Source: Bacillota bacterium
GTDB taxonomy: Bacteria; Bacillota; Sulfobacillia; JAJZYS01; JAJYTV01
Assembly: GCA_021793645.1 (NCBI GenBank)
Contig: JAJYSJ010000004.1
Span: 1 to 64,000, forward strand
Direction: 5' to 3'
DNA: 64,000 bases
Part shown: positions 1 to 8,005 of the stretch, one piece after another
Position numbering within the stretch: position 1 is the stretch's first letter
How the letters are laid out: each line of letters opens with the position of its first letter
Program-made: the position numbers and the translations under genes
The notes under the pieces: model-generated
The model's input: only the letters and a program-made list of their open reading frames with translations
Databases searched by the model: none
Told to the model about the DNA's origin: nothing

Positions 1-113
1 ATCTTCACCAGCCGCGTCCAGAGTTCTCCCGCCGCCTTTCGGGCCAAGGACGCCTTGGCCCACTCCTTGCGGGACATAGAGAAGCGATAGCTGAAAACCG
101 TCGTCTCCTGCAC
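1..113 (-). CDS. tnpB: TnpB-like protein of an IS200/IS605 element, N-terminal part (runs off left edge)
   Basis: Thirty-seven codons are visible on the minus strand, starting at a likely GTG at 111-113 preceded by GGGGTGG. The peptide contains FSYRFSMSRKEW followed by an Ala/Arg-rich helix ending GELWTRLVK, which resembles the N-terminus of IS605 OrfB/TnpB transposon-encoded RNA-guided nucleases. It lies 53 bp from, and divergent to, the tnpA remnant, the classical IS605 arrangement. The nuclease domain and any omega RNA lie outside the window, so it cannot be said whether the gene is intact. The assignment rests on a short peptide plus context. Confidence 0.5.
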   Translation of the reverse strand, partial: MQETTVFSYRFSMSRKEWAKASLARKAAGELWTRLVK

Positions 114-166
114 GACACCACCACCCCACACTCGACGGTTTCCATTCTCTAGGATACTCTTGGGGT

Positions 167-549
167 ATGGCTGATTCAAGAGACTTCCATACAGGACGCC
201 ACTGCGTCTTCAATCTGTACGTGCATTTGGTCTTCGTCGCGAAATTACGGCGCCTCGACCAAGGAGATCTTGGAGGACCTGCGAGCGATCTTCACTGCGG
301 TCTGCGAAGATTTTGAGGCGACCCTCGACACGTTTGACGGAGAGAAAGATCACGTGCACACTGGTTTTTGAATTGTGGAGATTGGTCCTCCATCAGTGGA
401 TGAGTCAGTCGCAGTGTCCCGGTCCTCGAGTCAGTCCGGTGGCTTCGGAACTGAGAGAGGGATTTGGTATAGAGGGCGGACACGGAAAAAAGATCAGTCT
501 GGCGCCGAGATCGCCACCCTCAGTTGCTCCGATGGCTACTTCCTACAAA
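167..549 (+). pseudogene. tnpA: IS200/IS605 family TnpA transposase, frameshifted remnant
   Basis: An ATG at 167 opens a peptide with TGRHCVFNLYVHLVFVAK, the typical N-terminus of Y1 HUH transposases. The frame is lost near 260. The +1 frame then gives EILEDLRAIFTAVCEDFEA and GEKDHVH, the latter carrying the HUH-type histidine pair, before a stop at 373. A third frame up to about 545 gives only vague TnpA-like residues (GFGIEGGHGKK). At least two frameshifts and loss of a recognisable catalytic-tyrosine region make this a dead gene. An intact TnpA is about 130-150 residues, close to the length of this remnant. Confidence 0.75.
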
Positions 550-570
550 GGGGACGCCACAATACAAAAG

Positions 571-605
571 GAACCGGGAGAGACGATGGTCGTCTCTCCC
601 GGTTC
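571..605 (-). terminator. Rho-independent terminator of the RNA-binding protein gene
   Basis: A perfect 16-bp stem (GAACCGGGAGAGACGA with its complement) and 3-nt loop sits 14 bases beyond the stop codon at 619. Read on the minus strand it is followed by CTTTTGTATTGT, a T-rich tail. Confidence 0.85.
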
Positions 606-618
606 GGTGCCAATTGGC

Positions 619-885
619 TTAGTAGCGACGCGGGCGCTCTTCGCGCGGGCGCGCCTCGTTGACCGTCAACTGGCGGTCCTCCCAGGTCGAACCGTTCAGC
701 GCCTCGATCACGGCCTCAGCCTTGTCCGCTGGGACCTCAACAAACCCGAAGCCGCGTGAACGCCCAGTTTCCCGGTCGGTCGCGATGCGAGCTGTGAGCA
801 CTTCAGCGTACTGTGAGACAGCCTGCTGCAGGTCCTCGTTCGTGACGGACCACGGCAGGTTGCCCACGTAGATGGTCTTCTGCAT
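619..885 (-). CDS. Single-RRM RNA-binding protein
   Basis: This 88-residue protein is one RNA recognition motif. RNP2 is IYVGNL near residue 4 and RNP1 is RGFGFVEV near residue 47, with a short Arg/Glu-rich tail. Such proteins in bacteria bind single-stranded RNA and are often cold- or stress-induced; that role is inferred from the family. The ATG at 885 is chosen because AGGGAG lies 9 bases upstream and the RRM begins at once; a longer upstream frame has no RRM residues. It is monocistronic, with its own promoter (985-1013) and terminator (571-605). The untranslated leader is about 90 nt. Confidence 0.88.
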   Translation of the reverse strand: MQKTIYVGNLPWSVTNEDLQQAVSQYAEVLTARIATDRETGRSRGFGFVEVPADKAEAVIEALNGSTWEDRQLTVNEARPREERPRRY

Positions 886-984
886 TGCTATGCACTCCCT
901 TCGAAACAATGTTCGCCTGGAAGTGCACGGAGGCATCCGCTTTTCAGCCGGTGAATCCATATCAACCCCTAACGCGACGATAGA

Positions 985-1013
985 ACCATACCACATAGTG
1001 GCAACCAGTGCAA
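985..1013 (-). promoter_or_regulatory. Probable sigma-A promoter of the RRM gene
   Basis: On the minus strand TTGCAC is separated by 17 bp from TATGGT. Transcription would start near 978, giving a roughly 90-nt leader before the ATG at 885. Confidence 0.5.
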
Positions 1014-1073
1014 GCGGGAACGTCAGGGGGTTTGATCCGCGGCGTACAAAACGTAAACCGAAGCTTCCAGGCA

Positions 1074-1223
1074 GGCGGATTGGCTTTCGTCCGCCCTCAT
1101 ATGTTTTCCCCGCAGCACGGATCTGAAAGCCCTCAGATCTTCGGTATGGCTGGCGTTCCTTTCCCGCAAAGGTAGAGGAGTTGCGCGACGAGGCGGCGGC
1201 TGTGGCGCCTCATCGCCCGCCGC
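1074..1223 (+). other. Hairpin-rich intergenic segment upstream of the ParM-like gene
   Basis: The 557-bp gap 886-1442 holds no supportable gene. Within it I see stems GGCGGA/TCCGCC (1074-1095), GATCTGA/TCAGATC (1120-1139, perfect 7 bp, 6-nt loop) and GAGGCG/CGCCTC (1190-1211). The last competes with GCGGCGG/CCGCCGC (1193-1223). Mutually exclusive stems are what a switching leader would show, but I could not match it to a known riboswitch class. From 1230 to 1442 the gap becomes less GC-rich and has no clear signal except the ribosome binding site AGGAGG near 1425. Confidence 0.3.
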
Positions 1224-1442
1224 TAGCCTGTTTGGCGAGAGCCCGTTCGGATGGGAGGGCCGTCGGAACTTCCACAAGACCTTGTGTGCGGGTACAGCGT
1301 GCAGCCGTATACAAGTGAACTCCGTCCATGCCGAATGGACAAATTTACGAGAAGATGGATGCGATTAGCAGGTTATTTGACGATTTGGCGAATTTAACTT
1401 GCAGAGGCTTTTAACGAAACGACCAGGAGGTGGCACCTAAGA

Positions 1443-2471
1443 ATGCGGGTGCTGGGAATGGACATCGGCTTCGGCCGATGCAAGGGTGCACTAGACGGCA
1501 GGACTGTGGAGTTCCCGGCCTTTGTATCTGCCCCGTCTGCACTGGACCTGGGTGAGGTCCACATTCGGAACGTACTGACGGACCCGGAAGGTCATGTCTG
1601 GATTTATGGTGAGGACGCCATCCTCGAGGGTGGAGCCCGGATCACTCTCGCACCGGACAAGATGCGCAGCGAGACGGACCGTGCCCGGATGCTCGCTCTA
1701 TTAGGGGAACTGTTCGCCGATTCGCCAATGGGCTACATCGACCGGATCGTGACCGGCCTTCCGGTCGCAGAACTTGGTCCTTTCAAGGACGACGTGGTTG
1801 CCTTGCTCAAAGGACCGCACAAATTCAGCATCGGCAAGCGCAACTACAACATCACGATCGGGGATGTGCGCGTCATTCCGCAGGGAGCGGGCGCCTACTA
1901 CTCTCTGGTCCTGCAGGACGGTAAGGAATCATCGGAGGCGTCATCTTATTCGGGGCGTTGCCTCATCGTTGACGTGGGGTACCGGACGGTGAACCTCGTG
2001 ACATTGGACAACGGGCGGTACGTACCGCATTTGAGCGCCACGCTCCCGAAGGACGGCATCAACAATCTGCATCTAGACCTGCGCCGTCTCATCGCGAGGC
2101 AATTCTCCGGGTATGACGTGGGCATCGCGGAGATCGACAAGGCGTGCCGTACGCGCTCGGTCCTGATCGACGGCGAAGTGACGAGAATCGGTGATCTCGT
2201 CGAAGCGGCCGCACTTTCCCTTGGAGAGCGCGTGGTCGAGCAGATCGAGACCTATTCCGACTCCCGCTCCGTTGCGAAGGTCATCCTGACCGGCGGCGGA
2301 TCCGCGCTGCTGCAGCCGGTCTTCGCGCCGCTGTTCAAGAACCTTGTCGTACCGCCGCAGGCGTCGCTTGCGAACGCGGTTGGCTACCTCGAGTACGGCA
2401 AGTGGATTGCGCGCAGGGAAACGCCGAGCAGCAGCAGCGAGGCGGCAGCTGCCGCAACCAGCGAAGAGTAG
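1443..2471 (+). CDS. ParM/StbA-like actin-family ATPase
   Basis: The 342-residue protein has the actin-fold phosphate-1 loop MDIGFGRCKGA at the N-terminus, a phosphate-2 loop LIVDVGYRTVNLV near residue 175, and the adenosine motif ILTGGGSALL near residue 280. Actin-like ParM proteins polymerise to segregate plasmids, while chromosomal or phage relatives have other filament roles. No ParR-type DNA-binding partner or iteron repeats are visible nearby. A low-complexity Ser/Ala/Glu tail closes the protein. The ATG at 1443 follows AGGAGGTGG by 12 bases. It appears monocistronic, ending before the hairpin at 2526. Confidence 0.8.
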   Translation: MRVLGMDIGFGRCKGALDGRTVEFPAFVSAPSALDLGEVHIRNVLTDPEGHVWIYGEDAILEGGARITLAPDKMRSETDRARMLALLGELFADSPMGYIDRIVTGLPVAELGPFKDDVVALLKGPHKFSIGKRNYNITIGDVRVIPQGAGAYYSLVLQDGKESSEASSYSGRCLIVDVGYRTVNLVTLDNGRYVPHLSATLPKDGINNLHLDLRRLIARQFSGYDVGIAEIDKACRTRSVLIDGEVTRIGDLVEAAALSLGERVVEQIETYSDSRSVAKVILTGGGSALLQPVFAPLFKNLVVPPQASLANAVGYLEYGKWIARRETPSSSSEAAAAATSEE

Positions 2472-2525
2472 GCGTGAGCTTCTTCCCCTTCGCGCCTGAG
2501 ACGACTTAGAAACACCAAACCAGAA

Positions 2526-2561
2526 GAGCGGGGAACCGGGCATTGGCCTGGCTCCCCGCTC
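2526..2561 (+). terminator. Terminator hairpin after the ParM-like gene
   Basis: GAGCGGGGA pairs with TCCCCGCTC across an 18-nt loop, followed by GCATTTGCT. The T-tract is weak, so it may be only partly efficient. From 2562 to 2745 there is no other recognised feature. Confidence 0.6.
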
Positions 2562-2745
2562 GCATTTGCTGGCGTGAGGGACGTAGGAGGCGCTTCGAGC
2601 GGCTTGGGCGCTGGCCACGCATGCACCCTGGCCTCCGACGGAGGCTGGCGCAGGCGTATACTTGAGCCGGGGTTCGCCCTGCACGGCAGGGGTGCCGCCC
2701 AAAGACCGCTGCGTTGTCCAGACGCCGCAGGGAGGACCGTTGCGC

Positions 2746-5568
2746 GTGCCAAGATGGAACTGGCCGATCGTCAGCCTGCTGGTCGCGGCGGGCGTCCTTG
2801 CTGTTCCCGTCAGCGCCGGTTCCGTCGCGTCGGACAACCTTGGGGTGTCCCCGGTGCCGGCTGCCCATCGAACTTCAGCCGCCGCAGCCCCGAGCCTGGC
2901 CCAGACCCCGAAAACCAGCCTGCAAAACAGTTGGCTTGACATTGTCGCGACCAGCCCGGCGCTGCAGCACGCGGCAGTTTCGGCTTATGCGTATGACCTG
3001 ACCACCCATCGGCCGCTGGCGGCGCTTAGCCCTCAGCAGATGCAGATCCCAGCATCCGTCATGAAGATGTTCACGACGGCCGCAGCGCTTGCGGAGCTCG
3101 GGCCAAACTTTTCGTACAAGACAAGAGTGGAGGTGCCGGCATCCGTGGTCGCGGGGCAGCCAGGCCCAATCTACCTCGTGGGCGGGGGCGATCCGTGGCT
3201 GGAAGCCAACGGCTCGCAAGGGCTCGAGCAGCTTGCCGCCGAGGTGGCGAGGCGGATCCCGCAGGCAACGCAGGTGATCGGCGTGAGTTCGCTCTTTACG
3301 CGCCCGGGTGCCGGTCCAGCCTGGTCCGCAAGCGAACTGGAGGATTCCTTCGCCTCTGCCACGTCCGCCCTCGTGGCGGAGCGTTCCGAGGTTGAAGTGG
3401 TCGTCACGGCCGGGTCCATGCCGGGCGCCCCGGTGCGCATCGGTCTTCAGTTCAACAGCAAGCTTGCGGACCCAGGGTACTTCCAGATCCGAGATGAAGC
3501 GACGACAGTAGCAAGCCACGCGCCGGGCGCGACGATCACCAGGCTACTGGGAACGAACACCATCGTCGTACAGGGCAGCATGCTCCCGCATGCCCAAACG
3601 GCGACCACGCTTTCCGTGCATGACCCTGCTCTCTTCGCCGCAGCGCTCTTCCAGGAGGCGCTTTCCCAGCGCGGTGTACAGCTGCAGGCTCCCGCCAGTA
3701 CCGGGAGCCTCCCCCAGGGCATGCAGCAAGTGGCGGTGCTCAGTTCGCACCCTCTGAGCTACCTGCTCCCGCTGCAGAATCGCTTCTCCATCAACTTGAT
3801 GGCCGACAACCTCTACCGCATGCTGGGAGCCGCTCGCAGCGGCGTTGGATCGCCGCAGACAGCGCAGGCGGCGATGGCGGCATTCTCTCAGTCGGCAGGA
3901 TTTGGCGGTGCACCGCCCCAGGCGGATGGCTCCGGCCTCTCGCCGCTCAATGAGCGCAGTGCGACTCAGATCGTCTCTCTACTCACCTACGCCGCGTCCC
4001 AACCTTGGTATCCCGTGTTCGAGCAGTCCATGATGCAGGCGGGCAGCCCGAACCCCAAAGTGTGCGGCGTGATCTGCGGTCACTTCGTCGGCACGCCAGC
4101 CGCGGGAAGGGTCTGGTTGAAGACCGGCAACCTCGAGAACCAGTGGAACTACGCCGGCTACGCAACTGCTGCGAATGGCGACAATATCGCCTTCGCAATC
4201 CTCGTGGAGGGACCGCTTACAAACCAGCTCGACGGGTTCGGGTCGTCCCTCAGTCCGATCGATCAGATGACAGTCGATCTCGCCACCTGGCCGAAAGAAC
4301 CGCCGTCCACCCAGCAGCAGCCCACCCAGCCCCCAGCTGCCCCGCCTGCGGTGGCCGCCATCCTGCACGGTCTGCCCGGAGCAGCCGGTGCGCTCATGGG
4401 CGGAACGGTGATCGACCTGCGGAGCGGGCGGGTCGTCTGGCAACAGAACGGCGCCACGCTCATTCGTGCGGCCTGGGTGCCGCGCATCGCTTTGCTCGAC
4501 GCGGCACTCGGCGGCGGGACGACCGCTTTCAAACCGGTGACGGTGCGCGCTGGCGGGCCGCTCCAGGGCGGAACTGTCGCCGGCCCCATCATCCTGGATG
4601 GCAACAACAATCCGGATCTCTCGAACGGAGACCTTGCGACCCTGGCGCAGGCGGTGCGGACTGCCGGCGTCACCACGATTGCGGGCCCGGTCGAGTATGT
4701 GCAGGGGCCGATTGCAGGGAAGGGCGCACTTCGGTGGCCTTCTGGCGCTGTGTACGAGGCGCTCGGTCAGGCGTATTTGCCGCCAGCCTCCCGCCTAACG
4801 GCAGATGGCGACCAAGTCACGCTGACGATCAGCGCCTCCGCTGCAGGAGCACGCGCGACGACGGCAGTCTCGCCGCAAGATGCGCCGATTTCCGTGATCG
4901 ATCGTGCCATCGGTGCGCCTAGCGGCACGCACGCAGCGCCAGTGGTGGAGTGGCAGCGCGGGACGGATGCCTACATCGTAACGGGGGAGGTCCCGATAGG
5001 GGAACCGGTTGTCGTGCACATCGCGCCCCCGAACCCCGGGCAACTCGCCGCCACCATGTTCCGCGATGCGCTGCGCTCCGCCGGCGTGCACGTGGAGATC
5101 GCCACGGTCAGCGCAGCGGCACCCGATGGGCAGGCAGCGCTCCTTGCCTCGCTGCCTGGGAGCTCTCTCGCGCAGATCTCCCGGACGCTCCTTGCAAGTC
5201 CATCCACCGGCACCGCCACGCAGGTCGACATCCTGCTCGGGAATGGTGCGGTGAAGGCGCTGCAGGCGGTTGCAGGACCAACCGACATCGTCCCCGATCC
5301 GACGGGCACTGCGATGAACGACTACATGACAGCAGAAAGCGTGGCGCAGATGCTCGCGCAGGCCTGGGGCCGGCCGGCGGAGCAGCCGCTCGTCGCCGCA
5401 TTGGGGACACAAGGCCTGTGGCACGCGACCACTCCGGGGACAGAGGCTTTTGTAGGCTACTTCAAGGGCCCTAATGGGACGCCGTACGCAGCGGCGATCC
5501 TGCAGAGCGGACTGCAGGCGGGCGGCTCCTTTGCACCGGTGATCACGCCGCCGTCGACAGCGCCCTAA
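2746..5568 (+). CDS. dacB: PBP4-type D-Ala-D-Ala carboxypeptidase with a second, inactive tandem copy
   Basis: This exported 940-residue protein belongs to peptidase family S13, which trims peptidoglycan stem peptides. After a signal or anchor segment (residues 4-25) the first half carries SVMK (Ser104-Lys107), SIN (Ser348) and KTG (Lys459), the three expected active-site motifs. From about residue 525 a Pro/Gln linker leads to a second S13-like half that repeats landmarks of the first (GPIYLVGGGDPWL against GPIILDGNNNPDL; LKTGN against HATTP) but has lost SxxK, SxN and KTG. Usual DacB is about 480 residues, so this is a doubled protein. GTG 2746 is preferred over TTG 2662 or 2740 because AGGGAGG lies 10 bases upstream. 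It is convergent with the epimerase gene, with 2 bases between them. Confidence 0.85.
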   Translation: MPRWNWPIVSLLVAAGVLAVPVSAGSVASDNLGVSPVPAAHRTSAAAAPSLAQTPKTSLQNSWLDIVATSPALQHAAVSAYAYDLTTHRPLAALSPQQMQIPASVMKMFTTAAALAELGPNFSYKTRVEVPASVVAGQPGPIYLVGGGDPWLEANGSQGLEQLAAEVARRIPQATQVIGVSSLFTRPGAGPAWSASELEDSFASATSALVAERSEVEVVVTAGSMPGAPVRIGLQFNSKLADPGYFQIRDEATTVASHAPGATITRLLGTNTIVVQGSMLPHAQTATTLSVHDPALFAAALFQEALSQRGVQLQAPASTGSLPQGMQQVAVLSSHPLSYLLPLQNRFSINLMADNLYRMLGAARSGVGSPQTAQAAMAAFSQSAGFGGAPPQADGSGLSPLNERSATQIVSLLTYAASQPWYPVFEQSMMQAGSPNPKVCGVICGHFVGTPAAGRVWLKTGNLENQWNYAGYATAANGDNIAFAILVEGPLTNQLDGFGSSLSPIDQMTVDLATWPKEPPSTQQQPTQPPAAPPAVAAILHGLPGAAGALMGGTVIDLRSGRVVWQQNGATLIRAAWVPRIALLDAALGGGTTAFKPVTVRAGGPLQGGTVAGPIILDGNNNPDLSNGDLATLAQAVRTAGVTTIAGPVEYVQGPIAGKGALRWPSGAVYEALGQAYLPPASRLTADGDQVTLTISASAAGARATTAVSPQDAPISVIDRAIGAPSGTHAAPVVEWQRGTDAYIVTGEVPIGEPVVVHIAPPNPGQLAATMFRDALRSAGVHVEIATVSAAAPDGQAALLASLPGSSLAQISRTLLASPSTGTATQVDILLGNGAVKALQAVAGPTDIVPDPTGTAMNDYMTAESVAQMLAQAWGRPAEQPLVAALGTQGLWHATTPGTEAFVGYFKGPNGTPYAAAILQSGLQAGGSFAPVITPPSTAP

Positions 5569-5570
5569 CC

Positions 5571-6590
5571 CTACTGGGGCGCTGGGACTGCTTCTTCGAA
5601 GATCCGGCTGACTGCCGACCAGCGCTCGCCGGGCGCAAGTGCCCGCATGCCGGTTTCCTGCGGCGGCAGCGCGATGTTCGGGGCGTTCACAAGGCATGTC
5701 ATCGGCTCGGGGCAGAAAAAGCCGCTCTTCGCATCGCTGTTCCAGAGCATCCAGGCGCGGTACTCCCGGCCTGTCTGGTAGACGAGGCGCACCCCCAGCT
5801 TGTGGTCTGTGACGCTGCACTCGTTCGGTCCATCTCCCGGTGCCGCACTGAAGAGCGCGTCGATCGGGTGGACGTACGGGTCGCCTGTGCCGTGCGCGAT
5901 GGCCTCTGCCATGCTGTCGCGACGGATGATTCGGCCGGTCGGGACCTTGCGGTCGGAAAGCTCCCACTGCTGCCCGATGTTCACGGAAACCGTACAGTCC
6001 TCAGCAGTGCTCTCCGGCGCAAACGGTACGAGCAGGGCTGTGTGGAAACCGAGCAGGAACGGCATCGGCCGGTCCCCGTCGTTTTGCACGCTGACCTCCT
6101 GGCGTAGGCCATCCGCACTGAGCGTGTAGTCGAGTTCGAGCGTCAGGCGGTGCGGGAAGATTCGGAAGACGTCGTCGCCCTCGCGCAGCAGGTGACGCAG
6201 CACAAGGCGAGCGGAGCCCTCCGTTGCGCTGCGCGCGACGATTTCCCAGGCGGCCTTCGCGAAGAAGCCGTGCAGGTGGTTGTGCAGGGTGGGCTCGTTG
6301 ATCGGAAAGCGGTAGGTTTCGCCGTTGAACGTGAAGGTTCCATCGGAGATGCGGTTTGGTGGAAAGAGCAGGGGCAGCCCGTAGGGAACAGGGTGCTGAA
6401 GGTACTGAGAGAGGTCTTGGCTGCCTGGCGAGAGGGGCTCTCGCAAAAAGCGCAGACCCATCTTCACGTCGCGGAGCGAGACGAGATGGGCGCCAACGGA
6501 TGGCAGTACGACGGCTTCATAGCGCTCGGCTTGCAAAACGACCGAAGGAGCCGCCCCATAGGTACCTGCGCTGATCGATGCTTCCTTCAC
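5571..6590 (-). CDS. Aldose 1-epimerase (galactose mutarotase) family protein
   Basis: The 339-residue protein has the GalM-type beta-sandwich signature: HNHLHGFF near residue 120, GFHTALLVPF near residue 190 and PEPMTCLVNAPN near residue 295. These supply the two histidines and the glutamate expected for anomer interconversion of aldoses. The substrate cannot be told from sequence. GTG 6590 follows GGGGTGAG at good spacing, while the alternative start at 6623 lacks one. The aquaporin gene lies 37 bp upstream on the same strand, so the two are probably co-transcribed; a sugar or polyol link is possible. Confidence 0.8.
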   Translation of the reverse strand: MKEASISAGTYGAAPSVVLQAERYEAVVLPSVGAHLVSLRDVKMGLRFLREPLSPGSQDLSQYLQHPVPYGLPLLFPPNRISDGTFTFNGETYRFPINEPTLHNHLHGFFAKAAWEIVARSATEGSARLVLRHLLREGDDVFRIFPHRLTLELDYTLSADGLRQEVSVQNDGDRPMPFLLGFHTALLVPFAPESTAEDCTVSVNIGQQWELSDRKVPTGRIIRRDSMAEAIAHGTGDPYVHPIDALFSAAPGDGPNECSVTDHKLGVRLVYQTGREYRAWMLWNSDAKSGFFCPEPMTCLVNAPNIALPPQETGMRALAPGERWSAVSRIFEEAVPAPQ

Positions 6591-6627
6591 ATGGCTCACC
6601 CCTTTTCTGGTCTCAAGGCGCATCGAC

Positions 6628-7473
6628 CTACTGTGGTCGAGCGGTGGAACCTCTGCGCAGCAGTGCCCGTACGAAGCGGCGGAATTTCGCCGCGATGCTC
6701 ACGGCGGCCGCTCCGTGGAACCGGCCGAAGGGGTCGTGGGCGTGGTGCGCGACTTTGGCGACGTGCACCCTGTCGGAGCGCGCCACCGCGATCGCGGCGA
6801 TCAATGCGCCGAGCGCCGGGCCGAGCAGGTAAATCCAGAGGACGCCGATGGTGTGCGACGCAATGGCCGGTCCTAGCGTACGCGCCGGATTCATCGAGGT
6901 CCCGCTGTAGGGTGCTTCGAGGGCCACGAGTACAGCGACAAGCGGAGGGATGAGCGCGGGGGTGAAGGCGCGCAGCCGGGGGTGGCCGACGAACCAGAGG
7001 ATCCCGCCGACCAGCGCGAAGGTGGCGATGACCTCGCCGAGGACCGCCGCCCAGGGACCAGCCAGGGTGGATGGAACTGTGGCGCCGAAGAGCACGGCGT
7101 GGCCGAACGCCCCCCATACGGGGGGGAGCGAGAGCGCCGCGGCGATGGCGCCTGCGCACTGCGCCGCCGTATAGAGCAAGGCGTCCTTGATGCCCAAACT
7201 GCCGACAAGCCAGAAGGCCCAGGAGAGCACGGGGTCGAGATGGGCCCCCGAGATGCGCCCCGCAGGACTGAGGGCCACGAGCGCCCCGACGCTGCCGAAC
7301 AGGAATCCTGTCAGCAGCCTGCGCAGAAAGGGGTCAGGCAGCCAGGTTGCCATGGGCGACCCGGGGCCGAAATCGAAGATCACGACGCTGAGTCCGAGGA
7401 AGATAAGCAGGAACGTGCCTAGGAATTCGGCGGCATATGCCTGCCAATGCCAGAGAGGACGGGTGTTCGGCAA
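6628..7473 (-). CDS. MIP-family channel (aquaporin or glycerol facilitator) with atypical first NPA box
   Basis: The 281-residue membrane protein has six hydrophobic segments and the two half-helix loops of major intrinsic proteins. The second box is canonical (GTSMNPART, Asn195-Arg198). The first, normally SGxHxNPA, reads SGAHLDPV (Asp80-Val82). Both Asn and Ala are replaced, so pore selectivity may differ from ordinary water or glycerol channels. The C-terminal tail is Arg/His-rich and cytosolic. It is probably the first gene of a two-gene unit with the epimerase. Confidence 0.82.
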   Translation of the reverse strand: MPNTRPLWHWQAYAAEFLGTFLLIFLGLSVVIFDFGPGSPMATWLPDPFLRRLLTGFLFGSVGALVALSPAGRISGAHLDPVLSWAFWLVGSLGIKDALLYTAAQCAGAIAAALSLPPVWGAFGHAVLFGATVPSTLAGPWAAVLGEVIATFALVGGILWFVGHPRLRAFTPALIPPLVAVLVALEAPYSGTSMNPARTLGPAIASHTIGVLWIYLLGPALGALIAAIAVARSDRVHVAKVAHHAHDPFGRFHGAAAVSIAAKFRRFVRALLRRGSTARPQ

Positions 7474-8005
7474 GCTGTCGCCTCCATCGCATGCAAAAGA
7501 TCAGAGGGGAGTCTCTCGCGTGTTCAGCATATGGGCCTGCACATGCCGCCACAAGAGCGGCCCCAGTTTGCGGCGTCCGCTCCCCACCGCACGCCCGGAC
7601 GATGCCGCAGACAGCACACACGAAAGGCGGGTCGCGAGCACGCTCGTGCGGGCATGCTTGCCGCAAACTCGTCAGGTCAGCGGTAACACGTGAAGGGTGA
7701 TCCACTAAGCGGACTTCGCGCGCGTCAGCATTTTACTGAATGCACAACATTGGTGAAGGACTCAATGTGCGCAGTTACATTGTAGACGTATAAGCCTATC
7801 ATATTCCATAGCATAAGCGTTACCTTCATAAATGAGAAAATCGCACCGTTGTGACGCATGACCTTTTTCCGAGAAGGATAACGACTAAAATTCGAGTGGA
7901 CAACGGATTACACCTGCCGCGGACACCTGTGGAACATCCGCAACACTGTATACTGCTGAACCTATGTTGCCAGCTTTGCGAAGCTCGTCACAAGGAGGGG
8001 TCTTT
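7474..8005 (+). promoter_or_regulatory. Intergenic region with candidate qox promoter
   Basis: No gene is supportable in this 532-bp gap between the divergent aquaporin gene and qoxA. The part 7730-7860 is clearly AT-richer than its surroundings and contains TTACAT (7775-7780), 16 bp, then TATCAT (7797-7802), a plausible sigma-A promoter reading towards qoxA. TATACT near 7949 is a second possible -10 without a good -35. The qoxA ribosome binding site AAGGAGG is at 7992-7998. Confidence 0.35.

Noticed and set aside
1150-1290. GTAGAGG-type sequence suggestive of a lysine riboswitch
   Set aside because: Only the first conserved block is similar; the GCCGAAG and later blocks are missing, and the downstream gene is an actin-like ATPase.
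4795-5967. Long minus-strand open frame (390 codons) opposite dacB and the epimerase gene
   Set aside because: Composition is the Arg-rich pattern of a frame shadow in GC-rich DNA; the genes it overlaps have clear motifs.
7334-7705. Minus-strand open frame of 123 codons spanning the aquaporin start and upstream gap
   Set aside because: It overlaps the aquaporin coding start in another frame, shows no family motif and has no ribosome binding site.
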